A stretch of 64,000 nucleotides of DNA. Origin: Flammulina velutipes. Its lineage: Eukaryota > Basidiomycota > Agaricomycetes > Agaricales > Physalacriaceae. Made by a program: the position numbers and the translations under genes. Within the stretch, counting starts at the first letter, position 1, and every line of letters starts with the position of its first letter. The stretch is taken from the NCBI GenBank assembly GCA_011800155.1, contig CM022375.1, positions 124,001-188,000 on the forward strand. The letters run 5' to 3'. The notes beneath the pieces are model-generated. The model saw nothing but the letters and a program-made list of their open reading frames with translations, ran no database searches and was not told the DNA's origin. This document shows positions 1-10,476 of the stretch, in pieces.

Positions 1-61
1 CTTCCTCTCGGTGAAAAGAGGTATGCTTTTTCTGTTCGAAGTGTTACTGTTCTGATTCAGT

Positions 62-3000
62 GTTGTAATAATCAGCTGGTTGGGCCGATTATTCCTTGCG
101 GTTGATGGAAACTTTCGCGCACGAAACGGAGTGGTTTCCTCAGTCGAAAAGGACCCTTCTCTTGCCGACGGAAAGTGCTTTTTCATTGAACAGGCGCCTT
201 ACAACGTGTTTGTAAGGAGTCATGCCTCAGAGGAAGATATTGACACTTGTTCTGGCTTTCGCGCAGCACAGCTTGCTGATCTCAAAAAAGTGAAGGGTCT
301 TCGAACGACCGGTGTTGTCGGTGTTACTTGCTCGCGGCATGGGCTATGGCGAGCGAACGGGATGGGTAATTTACAGCGTGGGGAAAGGTACTTGGTTTCC
401 TAGCTACACGTTATGGTACGACATTGATCTCGGGAATAACAGATTTTGTAACATTGATCCCGTTGTCTCCGGCTCGACTATGGGCGACAACGACAAGGAG
501 GTCGTACTTTCGTTCGATATTGCCTGTATCTATGATAAGAACTTCTGGGCTCGTATGAAGGCACTGCCCGTGTCATGGCGAATGGAGCGCAGAGAGGGAT
601 CTATCCTCTTCTTCATCCCGAAGATGCACTTCTTAGATCACAAAAAGAAGAAGCACGCGATCTATTCATTTAATTATCGCCCTGGTGTCGGCAGGACCCA
701 CGGAGAGACTATCGAGGAAAATTGGTCGGTCAGTAATAGGGCTGCCGCGCAGACAAAGGTAATGGGCCCAGGCTCTCGCCAAGACACGCTCGAGGACATC
801 TGGAATCACCATAACTGGCGTACTATGCTAGCATTCGGTGAGTAGTTCAGTATTTTATTTTTTCTACACTAAATCAATTATTTAGAGCGTACATTAGCAA
901 AGCGTCTCGTTGAAGCAATCAAGGAATCACGAGTACATACCAAAGAGTTCAAGGCTTTTACACAGGGAATTACTCAGTACCTCGGCCGACCTGTCATTGA
1001 TGAATGGAGAAGAGAAATCGTCGCGTGGGAGGCGGACGACCAACAACCATGCCCGTATGAACTACCGGATCAAATCCACCCGACGCTCAACGAGGTCAAG
1101 CTTCAGCTCCTCACGGAAGAACAGGCTACGGCACTGAAAGCAACAGGTGTAGTGCATGAGTCAAGCATGGTACTGCTACTCAATCTCGGTATCGAGATGG
1201 AAGTGTTACAGTAAGCCCCAGCACTTTAAGTTACCACATGGTATTAAACTGACTATCTGATGATAGGCAGGCCTTGGCGTGGGAGGTGAAGGCGCGCAAC
1301 CAGGGAACGACTTACCAGGAACTCAACATCCAAAAACAGTGTAGTGACATCATGAAAAAGATAGTCAAACTCCGTGGCCTTCAGCGCATTTTTATGCCAC
1401 ACCTTGAGGAATATCTAAATCCTCAACAGCTTCGCCACTTTGATGTGGCTTCAAATATCAACGCTGAGGAGCGTCAGCTTCTAATGCCATCAGAGCTCGA
1501 TGCCGCTCATCGTACTTTGGAATGTGCGTGTATACCGGTTTTGATCACGGGGGAGGAACGTTTGCGCGAGGCGGAGGCAAGGGAGGCACTAGAAGGTCTA
1601 CGGAGCGGTCTTCGCATGCGATCTGCCGGGCATGCGTTCACGGTTCGGAATGTTACAGGCCAAAATCCGACGACTCGGTGTACAGCCTGCACTTGGGCTG
1701 AGTGCAGAACTGATACTAAACATGGGTGTGGCGCACGACGGCGCCAGCGCCATATAGGTCGGAACGTGTGAACGCGCCATCCACGGCGCGTCCGCATTAG
1801 GAACATATGGCGCAGCACTTCACACGGCACAAGCATGGACGTTTCAGAACACGGAAGCTACCGAACTAATCGATGGATTGCAACGATCGATAACGAGAAG
1901 ATCCAGATCGATGGGAAGAGATTACACCAAGGCTGTGCGCCATGCATGGCGCCCAGGCACCTTTGGGAATCTGGATGCCAAAGCCGACAGGAACGGAGAG
2001 AATTACCACCCTCGAAGAGTCATATCGCGAGGTGGTCTGACTCGACGCGACGGAACGCCAATCACATCACGGACTCAAACCCCGGATCGTCGCACGATCG
2101 CTCGATCAGGGTACATGACGCAGGCATCGAGAGGCCTAAGCGTAGAACTAGACGGAAGAGAAAGCCGACAGCGTACAGTATAAATACTGTAGCATGTCGT
2201 AGAAACACATATATATAATTATCACCCCACAATATCAACACAGAAGCCCCTTGCAACTGTCGAGAGACTTTTGGAACCTATACTTTCGCGCACGCGTTAG
2301 TACTTCGACGAACGCGTACTTGGAAGCGCCACCGTCATCTGCGACAGCTCGCTGCCCGACTTCTTCACCTACCAAGGTCTGCGACCTCGGTGCGCCAGAA
2401 CAAGAGCAGGAATCCACCGGGTAGTCCCCTCAACATCACAACGAACTCAGACTCGTTAAGAGATCTATATCGGGCCGAAAATATCCAGCGTGGCGTACAG
2501 ATCTCGATTCAACTTCACAAGCTACGTTACAAGCACGCGTGGGGTGCCCTTCTACGTTTGCGTGGGCGTGGGACATGGGTGGAGGATTTACAAGAATTGA
2601 AGGACACAGATATTCGTGGTATCAATGAGCGTATGATGTCGGCGGAAGAAGCTGTGGAGCGCGAACAACTGCGCAATATTGGTATCATTGATGAGAGCAC
2701 TCACGGACTCCCCGATGCGGCTGCCATCATTTCACAGGGCGAGGGAAGGCGTCAAATTTCCTGGATTTGGTATACATACGGCTCGGGCGCTGCCAATATC
2801 GACGAGGCAGAGGTTCCCAAAATTCATGCAAGTAAGTGTTGCATTTCTCTTCATACTTGTTCAATACTGACGAAAGTTCAGCGTTCAAGATTGAATGGGT
2901 GAAGGCACATGCGCGAATGCAACGCTGGCGCGAAGAGGTTGAACTCCTCATCGAGGAGATGACCCGCGTGGTACGTTACGGCAGATCCAGGGCTGACTGG

Positions 3001-3276
3001 TGGCGCAACCAGAAGTTCACGAGGTCTGACGTTGATGACACGTTGCGCGAGGGTTTGGTTGCTTTCGCTGAAGAGAACGCTGTCCGCTGTGAGCGTCGGT
3101 CAGACAAGCTCGAGTCAACCTGGTCATCGTTGATGGAGGTAGGTAGGGAAACCCTTGCGGGATTGGAAGTTACAAGAGTTATTGATTTTGTGGTGGAGGA
3201 GGATGAGGTGGACAATAGGGGTGCAGGAGAAGATATGGAGGATGGGGAGGATGGAATAGAAGCAGAGGTAGGCTAG
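62..3276 (+). CDS. KDZ-family transposase (copy 1), 5' end beyond the window
   Basis: DDE-type transposase of the Kyakuja-Dileera-Zisupton group, which moves DNA elements by cut-and-paste. The first catalytic aspartate lies in AVDGNFR just after position 100, a CSGF..ARHG..GERF block follows, the second aspartate is in SFDIACIYDKNF, and the glutamate is in THGETIEENWS. Exons that keep frame are about 62-387, 443-837, 886-1210, 1267-1677, about 2461-2831 and 2882-3276, with 48-56-nt GT..AG introns at 388-442, 838-885, 1211-1266 and 2832-2881. The C-terminal part (IEWVKAHARMQRW) is the usual KDZ helical tail and ends in a strongly acidic stretch. The stretch 1678-2460 is an extra ~0.8 kb not expected in the family. 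A likely intron at 22-60 precedes the first visible exon, so the N-terminus lies outside. Apart from the insertion no lesion was seen. Confidence 0.85.
1678..2473. mobile_element. ~0.8-kb insertion inside KDZ copy 1
   Basis: The KDZ reading frame stops matching the family after GQNPTTR at 1678 and resumes in the same phase near AENIQRGV at 2474. The intervening DNA has in-frame stops. A CGG codon stands on each side (1676-1678 and 2471-2473), which could be a 3-bp target duplication. Read as an intron (GTGTAC at 1678 to TTAAG at 2460) it is 783 nt and also restores the frame. It contains a 16-bp perfect palindrome GCGCCATGCATGGCGC near 1940. No transposase is encoded and no terminal repeats are clear, so the class is unknown. 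Confidence 0.5.
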
Positions 3277-4344
3277 GACATGTATGTGTTAACGTTGAAG
3301 CATACGCCACGGCAAATCCTGCGATCAAAAATGATTACCATTTTGAGCCTTGACTGGACGTCATCATTCATCACAGGTCTTGCGTCCACCGTCGTCTGCG
3401 ACCAACGTTGCCGCCGTCTCATATCCGCCGTTTTCTGCCGCTGCACGAGCTGTGGAACGTTTTCATTAGCCACGCGTCCCGTTGAAGCTGGCTTTTCCCT
3501 CATTTTTGCCGTTGCGTCGTCCGACCATGGTGTGACCCCCAACAACGTCAATGACGGTCGTGTACCAGGATTCGGGTGCCTACGCTGGCATTGCGACATG
3601 TAGACGCTCGTGGGACAACACTATCGCTCGTTACGGGCATCCAATACCCACCATTTCACCCGTGCCCCGCGGTCATTTTCACCCCCATATCCAACCTGCC
3701 GCCATGCCTACACCGTGACTGCTGTCTCTCCAACGATCCCCCACGGCTCCTACACATTATTCATTCGATTTCGGCGCTTCAAGCTGCCGGCACGCCCAAC
3801 GCTCCATCCCCCATTTGCGCCACATTCTCAACCCATTTCCATCATCCTCGAGCGCACCACCACTACGTATTTGGCTGCAACGTTTCTGCTACCTATACTA
3901 CCATCTATCCCTCCATACCCCATTCCCTACCTACCGTTTTGGGTGCACGCTCATTTTTATTTATGAGCGCCACATTTCGCGACCTGCCATTCTCGCCCCC
4001 CCCCCTACGTGTATCGTTTTAATTTTATTCCTACGCAATTCCACTATTATTTACCTTTCTCCTCCCTCTCTGGCCCCTACGCAATGCATCGCGAGCCAGC
4101 GATCCATTTTGGCTGGACGCGATGTGGCGCACATCCCGGAACGGAATGCCCGGAACCCATTCTAATCGCACGGAACGGATGGATTGATCGCGGGATCAGG
4201 ATTTCGGAGTGGTGATGCGGTAAGGGATGGTACCGGATAGTCCCGCGGGCGCGCGCTGGCGCTGCTAGCTGGCGGCGGGCCCGTAGGGGTGCAGTAACTA
4301 GTTACCGTACTCGCCAATGACACCCTCTTGTTAGAGGTAATCAA
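3277..4344. other. Intergenic stretch between the convergent KDZ genes
   Basis: Between the stop of KDZ copy 1 and the truncated end of KDZ copy 2. The plus strand is strongly pyrimidine-rich from about 3600 to 4080. Several open frames cross it but none resembles a known protein, and open frames are expected in such biased sequence. No terminal repeats or RNA genes were seen. Confidence 0.5.
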
Positions 4345-7300
4345 CTAAATAGTACCCCCTCGGACTAGAGTACGATATCTAGTTGTACGTACTTCTCTGG
4401 GTGACAACGGACAGAACCCGCCCAGAGACGTCTCCCCCACCAATGCAATCAATGCCTCCCGTGCTCTACGATACTTGGAGGTAGCCTCGCGGATTTTTTC
4501 GCTAATTTGTTTGATACAGGAAGCGGAGCGTGTCATCTGACGCTGGCCAGTCACGTTTGCATTGCGGAAGTTGATCAAGTGCCGTCGAGCGATGAGGCGA
4601 GATCGCAGCTGGAGGAGCGCATCATGGCACTGTCCTCTGCGCAGTGTTGCCTCTTTCTCCCGCAGGTCAGGTGGACACATGTCGTCCTCGTCGCAGGCAG
4701 ACGGGAGGTACAACTTGATGTCCTCTGTCTCTATTGGAGGAGTAGACTTGTCCCCGTCCTGCTTCAGTTGCTCCTCCCTCCGATCCTCCTCCTCTCCCTC
4801 GAGCACGTCCGCGACGCCGGACATAAGACGATTCTGGTGCCGTCTGAAATGGGACAGCTTTGTCAGCCAGGCTACCCGTCGCTCTCGAATCCTGACATCC
4901 TGGTTTGGTGTAACCATCCCGGCAGTCTTTGCCAATGCGAGTTTACGTCTAGACCAAACAAATCAACATTAGATCCTTTCAAAGCCAATGTGACCACTTA
5001 CTGAGCATCCTCCAGTTGCAAACCCATGACCAGGAAAGCGCCCACAGTTATCGGCTTGGCGCGTCGTGTCCGTTTCCTTTTCTTCCCCTTTGTCCCAGTC
5101 TCAGCCCCAATCGACTCGACAAACTCGGCCTCATCGCCTGCACCCACGCCATCCGTACGCAAAAGCTCTTCCATCTCTTTCAGCTCGGTTGTATGCAGTT
5201 CCGCTCGGACTTCAGACTCAGTCAAACTATCTGTGCAACATTAGTAATGAATTATAACTGGTCGAAGATATCGACAAACCCTTGCCTGGCAGACGAAATG
5301 GGTTCCGCTGCGTGCGATCCTCCTCCCAAAGACGAACCTGGTTCAGCCATTCCCCCCGAAGCTCCGGCGTCAGCGTCGACGAAATCTCCTCGAAAGAGTC
5401 CACCTGGACCTTCTTTTCCAACAGTGCAATACGCAAATGTCTCGCCAGAGTAGATCCTAGAACAGTAAGTCAGAAAAATGCTCACAATAGAGTGATACAA
5501 CCCACCTTGATTGGTGTTCTTCTTGAAGCTCGAACGGTTGAGTAGGTCCTCATGGTCGTCGTGACGAGCGCCTGGTTGCTCCTCCCGTGTTATATACAAC
5601 ATCGGATTCATGATCGACCATACCCGTTCGATACCCTCCCCGTCTGTCTTACCGAGGCCCGGCTGGTATTTCACGGAATTCTCTGTCTCGCAATCGACTT
5701 CGTGGACGTTCCCGTGCCAGATGGGCAATGCCCATATAATTTCCGCCAACAAAGGTTCCCGGAGATTAGGGTGATTCAGCGCACGCAGCTCAGCGGGAAG
5801 AGCGGCTATCTGGGCGCGAATGTACTCCTGGAGGGCAAGGATACGCAGGCGAAAGTGCTTGCTGTATTGGCAAGCGATGTCATAAGTAATGGCCACCAGA
5901 TCCGCCGACATGTGGCACAGGACCCAGTAAAGAACAAAATCAGTATTTCGGTATCTGTCGCTCATGAGATTCAGGCAAAAATCGGATAGAAAGAAAGCCT
6001 ACCGCTCGCCCTTCTCTAGATCACTGAGACCCAACATTAATTCATGACGTGCGCATATGACTCCGACCACCCCAGCCCAGCAAAGCCCGGCAGTAAACTT
6101 GGTATCCTTTTGCATTAGCGCCGCAAAAGAGATGCAGCTAGAAATCTATGGGAGCAGTTAGAGACGTGGTCCAAGACAATATTTCAACGACTTACGTCTT
6201 CCTCCGTAATGTTCTGCTGAAGCCAACCATGATAGAAATCATCCGGCATTTGCACTCCTAGGCCAGGATAGAGAGGTGGGTCGGTCCGCGATGACTGTCG
6301 CATTCGACAGACCATCCGAAAGTTGGCATCCATGGACAGAGTTGGACGGTAAAGATATCTATAGAAAAAAGAATGAGTGTCTCAACAATACGTACCATAC
6401 GAGGGCAGACTTACTGTAATTCTTTGGGAACAGATTCCCACCCAGGGGGCAAGTTGATACCCACACGGGGACAAGCCCAACATTTGACTACTAGGCTCCC
6501 CGTGCGGGCGGACGACAGTCTACCCGAAGCATGTGCGACACCTGAGCGCCGTACCCGAGCGAGGAATGCATCCTGGCGAGCCACCCGTCCAAAAACCTTG
6601 TAACGATCGGGTGGTGCGTCCGTCCCCCAAGGGTCCGTCATGTCCTCTAGACACGTCACGAAATCTCTCACATTCAGAGTCCCCACCACCTTCAACCGTC
6701 GATAGAGGTCGAGGAGCTCCATTGTCACCGCCGACTGAGGAATTCGAGTTGTCGCTGGGTACCAGCCATCTCGGAACAACTGCTGCCAAGTAAGGATATC
6801 GCGCGAACGATCACAGGTGCAGAGGCGACAATCGACGACATGAACTCCAGTGACGTCCATGACCGTCAACAGGCGGGGCGTCGGGTCCGGAAAAATGCAA
6901 AGACCGCCTCCATGATTTAGTTGATAGACAAGACCCACGTTGCGCAGAGCCTCTGCGCAACGTGGGGCGGCAGAGGTATTCGCGTCCAGAAGCCCGAGCG
7001 CCAGACCTAGTATCATAATCAATTCGGCTTCCAGGCCAACGCTACAAGAAAAACATACCTCAATCTTATGCAGAGGTGTACGTTGATGGCGTCTGAGACA
7101 GCATGCCTGGCATTCGTGGAAGGAGCCACAAGTACGGCAACGAAAGAGCTCTTGAACACTCGAAGGGGGACCAGCGACCTCTGTACTATCCACTCCTGAG
7201 TCCTTCGGAGGCTCCCCAGGACGACACTGTTCCACCGAAGGCTCCTCCCATGGAATCCCACATGTATCGCAATTCCACGCTCCATAATCAAACCCGCGCC

Positions 7301-7788
7301 CATGCAGGCGCAAACTCTCGTTCAGGAAGGTGTCGATCCATGGTCGCCATTCTGCCATGGGGTCGTCCTGGGCAAAGATTAGCCATCATGGACACTAAGT
7401 TAAGAGCCGGACTCACCGACGCCCTCTTCTTCCGTTTTCCCGTATCCTTCTGTGGTTCGTCGTCTGTCTCCGATTCATCAACCTCCTCTTCTCTGGGTGG
7501 TACACGGTCCCCCGCCCAAAAGGGTGGATCCACCCAAGCATCCTCGAAATCCAACGACGCATACTCGTCAGCAGGCGTAGACACAGGAGCTGCAACCTCT
7601 GGCACTGACACTGACTTGGATAAGGGCGCAGGTGGCGGTTTGCTTGCCTGCAAGGGTTGGGTAGACGCTCGGCCTTGTTTGTCCATAGTGAAAATAAAAT
7701 CCGTCGTCTTTTGGCCTTGGTCGTCCGGAGCGTCCCATAATCCAGGCTCCAACGGATTTTTACGCGGGCGTCCACGTCGACCAGCCAT
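4345..7788 (-). CDS. KDZ transposase copy 2 with AT-hook and CxC2-type cysteine cluster, C-terminally truncated
   Basis: Start chosen at the ATG at 7786-7788, which opens with the AT-hook GRRGRPRKNP, a minor-groove DNA-binding motif. An acidic linker leads to a cysteine cluster (CDTCG, CRTCGSFHECQACCLRRH), the CxC2 type known to accompany KDZ transposases. The catalytic core follows: SMDANFRM (first Asp), CARHELML..EKGER, TYDIACQYSKHF (second Asp) and KTDGEGIERVWS (Glu). Introns of about 50 nt fit at 7368-7416 and at least five downstream sites. The C-terminal helical region (NVTGQRQMTR, KYRRAREAL) is present, but the frame meets a stop at 4345 just after TSLGGF, so the usual end, which copy 1 retains, is missing. 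A frame problem near 6950 inside the cysteine-cluster domain also suggests decay. The two copies converge and are only distantly alike. Confidence 0.85.
6934..6966. repeat. Perfect 16-bp inverted repeat at a frame break in KDZ copy 2
   Basis: CCCACGTTGCGCAGAG (6934-6949), one C, then its exact reverse complement (6951-6966). On the minus strand the KDZ frame upstream (VWRSGFW) and downstream (GLVYQLNHGG) differ by one base, and the change of frame falls at or near this hairpin. Confidence 0.8.
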
Positions 7789-8142
7789 AATCGCGCAAGA
7801 AAAAGAGGGGCAAAGCAAGAAAATATCTATTGCCAATAGTCGACATCGTGGTATTTGGTAACAGTAGTCGGTGCCCAAAAAGGCAAGACCTACACCGCCT
7901 CCCTTCCAACGGGTACGAGATACGTGCATTTGGACTACTTTCGGCATGCTTATGGCTCAGCGGTGGCGCGAGCTGACTTTCTAGACAGATCGATCTCGAG
8001 TTCGAGCCGGACAGCAGCTCATTTTTGCCGTGGTATATGTTTTGCCCTATCGAACGTTGTTCTTGAGGTATACCTATACAGACCTCTACCCACACAATTT
8101 ATCAAATATGTGACTCAGAATGATGGTTTCTCAATGTATTAC

Positions 8143-9081
8143 TTAGATCATAGACATTACCCACCGCGCCTCCAAATCAGACAACATGTGGCGCATCTCT
8201 TTGTTCATCTCCTTCAGCTTTTGAACCGTGGGGCTGAACAAGGCCTCTCGTACACGAGGTTCGAAAAAATTCCGAGTTAATGCCTGGGTGTCGATGACTG
8301 CGCAGACGACTGAATGAGCAACGCGAAGGACAATGAGTGAGTGGGCACGTACTTCTTCCTTCGTGTGATTGCGATAAGGCTTGAGGACTCGCCATGTAAG
8401 TGATATGTCCAACGAGGTTCGCCAGCCGTCGCAGAGTGTGCCCAAGTATAGCCCAATCAGGTCCCTCCATCAGACCGATAGCCTGACGGACAAGATCGCC
8501 ATACTGTGGCGTCACACACATCCCGCCCAGGACTTGCAGATCCTCGAGTGACTTCACGCCGAGTGAGAGTAGTGTAGGTACTAGAAACACAGCGTTGATT
8601 TCTTGGAGCTCCTCGCAGAGGTCGACAGTATCTATGTCCTGGGTTGAATGATGAAACTCCCGGGTGGAAACAGAAGGTATCCTAACCTGTTTGTGGATGG
8701 TCCCTCGACGACGAGTTACAAAGAATATCCATGTGTGCCTTGATGATACTGTCAAATTTAACCAATTAATTAGTGAGTAAGTACGGCCAAGTAGTAAAGA
8801 ATACCTTTGAGCCTCGGGAGAGGCAACACATACTACGCCTGGATTCATGTGTGCCACCATGACAGAGGAATGAGAAGAGCAGTCCGACGTGAAATACAAA
8901 TGTACCTCCATGAGCGGGCCCACACGTCCTATCGCGTCGGAAAGACATCAATCAGTTTTCCAATATGTGGCGTTAATTGCCAATGACCCGTCTCACCAAT
9001 CGCATGCCTTGCCAGAGCGCGTGTTTCTGACTGTGACCGGCGGACTGTATTCCACGTGCCCTTGTATTTGAAATCGTAAAC
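8143..9081 (-). CDS. Unrecognised multi-exon gene, probably frameshifted
   Basis: A minus-strand coding stretch that splices well: an exon from about 9081 (VYDFKYKGTWNTVRRSQSET, then ARHAIG) joins RVGPLMEVHLYFTSDCSSHS through an intron closing near 8940, then SIIKAHMDIL after a 56-nt intron. After ILGHTLRRLANL near 8420 the well-formed sequence continues in another frame (PYRNHTKEEVRAHSLIVLRV) to a stop at 8143, with no credible intron between, so a frameshift near 8400 is likely. No start codon was found for the first exon, which begins just downstream of the RING gene stop. The family was not recognised and no function is proposed. It lies in the same direction as the RING gene and KDZ copy 2. 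Confidence 0.5.
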
Positions 9082-9136
9082 CTATGCTAATTTTTTTGAG
9101 GTATTGAGACGCAACACCGATCGACACAGAAATATA

Positions 9137-10270
9137 CTACAAGCCATTCTCCATCGCAGTTTTCCAAGTTTCCACAAGCCTCTGGACGACGTATGCACGT
9201 GTAATCTTGAATTCCCTGGGAGAATGCTCCTGGCACGTCGGGCATCGGAACACGCGATGGGCTGGGGTGTACTCCCGAAGTATCATGCCAGGAGGCCGAG
9301 GCGCCTGCGCAGCTTGTGTCCTACAGTACTGCCGGATGCATTCTGCGCAGAAAACATGGCCACATGGCGTGAAGCTATATGGGCTTGTCAACACTCATTC
9401 TACACCATTCATAATGTGGCGTACAATGACGGTTGTTTGAATATATCGTAGCACATCGGACACTCCAAGTCCTCTCCAAATTTGGCCATTAACTGCATCC
9501 CCCGTCAAACCAATGAACATGAGACTTGAATCGACACACTTACGGCTTGACGATCTTCGATAGCGACTCGTTGCACGTCCCCGTCCACGGCGCGCAGGCG
9601 GTCGAAAGCTTGCGCCGTCTTGGCAATTTCTTTTTCGAGCTCTTCAAGGCGTCTCCAGGTCTCACCGTCTTTCTTGGATGTTTTAGTGTGCTCCTTTATT
9701 TATGACTGTGTTGTCAGAAGAAGGGGCAGGTAAATAAATGGATAGGACGCACCCCTTGTGGTTCAAGCATGTTCGATGCGATGTTATGCTTCGACAACGA
9801 AGCCTTGATGCGATCGCGAGCAAGCTGCAGCACATTAGTCGATGTATGATAGATGGACCCGCAGTATGCACACCTGAAGTGGTTGTACTGAATCTCGCGC
9901 CACAGTGCTGGTACCAGAGACGCCTGGTTCCTCCTTCGGCTGCTTTGGCTCGCTACGGGTGTTGGACTTGGATGAGCCAGCCGCAGCGTCATGTCGTCGC
10001 TGCAACGTCTCAGCCCCTGCAGCATACAAGCAAACAATTACTCACAGGAAGGGGCTTGATGAGGCTCTTCAGGTCCTTTCCCGAGAACATCCCTTTTGGC
10101 GCGTCGCTGGCCATCTTGTCGTCCAAATCAGTTGCTCTGTCGTCCTCAGACTGCGTGAGATCAATCTCCATATACTTGCCCTTTTTTTGGGCCTTCGAGG
10201 GTTCAGCGTCCTCATCCGAAGAAATATCGATGACACTGGAGGCGCGTTTCTTCGGCGCCTGAGGAGCCAT
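9137..10270 (-). CDS. RING-finger protein (putative E3 ubiquitin ligase)
   Basis: Start at the ATG at 10268-10270: MAPQAPKKRASSVIDISSDE. The N-terminus holds a VIDISSDED stretch and a second IDLTQSEDD stretch, which look like SUMO-interaction motifs (hydrophobic core followed by acid). A predicted coiled coil follows (LEELEKEIAKTAQAFDRLRA). The C-terminal RING is complete: CPMC, then TPCGHVFCAECIRQYC, then CPTC, giving the C3HC4 order of zinc ligands. About five short introns must be removed; those near 10017-10045 and inside the RING are unusually short (about 29 and 41 nt), so exact joins are uncertain. RING proteins recruit E2 enzymes to ubiquitinate partners; the SUMO-binding look would suit a SUMO-targeted ligase, but that is inference. 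No lesion was seen. Confidence 0.75.
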
Positions 10271-10476
10271 GGTGATGGTGCAGTCCAAGTTGCCCTGGCA
10301 CGCGATTCATCCAAATCTGGCGATCAGGGTCCGTTTGATTCAAATCGACCTTGGAAGACCAAATCGGACCTCCAGGTTTTCAGTCAGCCTGGGGGCTCTC
10401 CACGTGGTGATCTAACGACGCCAGGCAGCCAGGGAGCGATATCAAATTTCGAAACACGAATTGTTCTACCAATAAC

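Noticed and set aside
3280..4215. Several overlapping open frames on the plus strand
   Set aside because: The strand is pyrimidine-biased, the frames overlap one another and none has protein-like motifs or splice structure.
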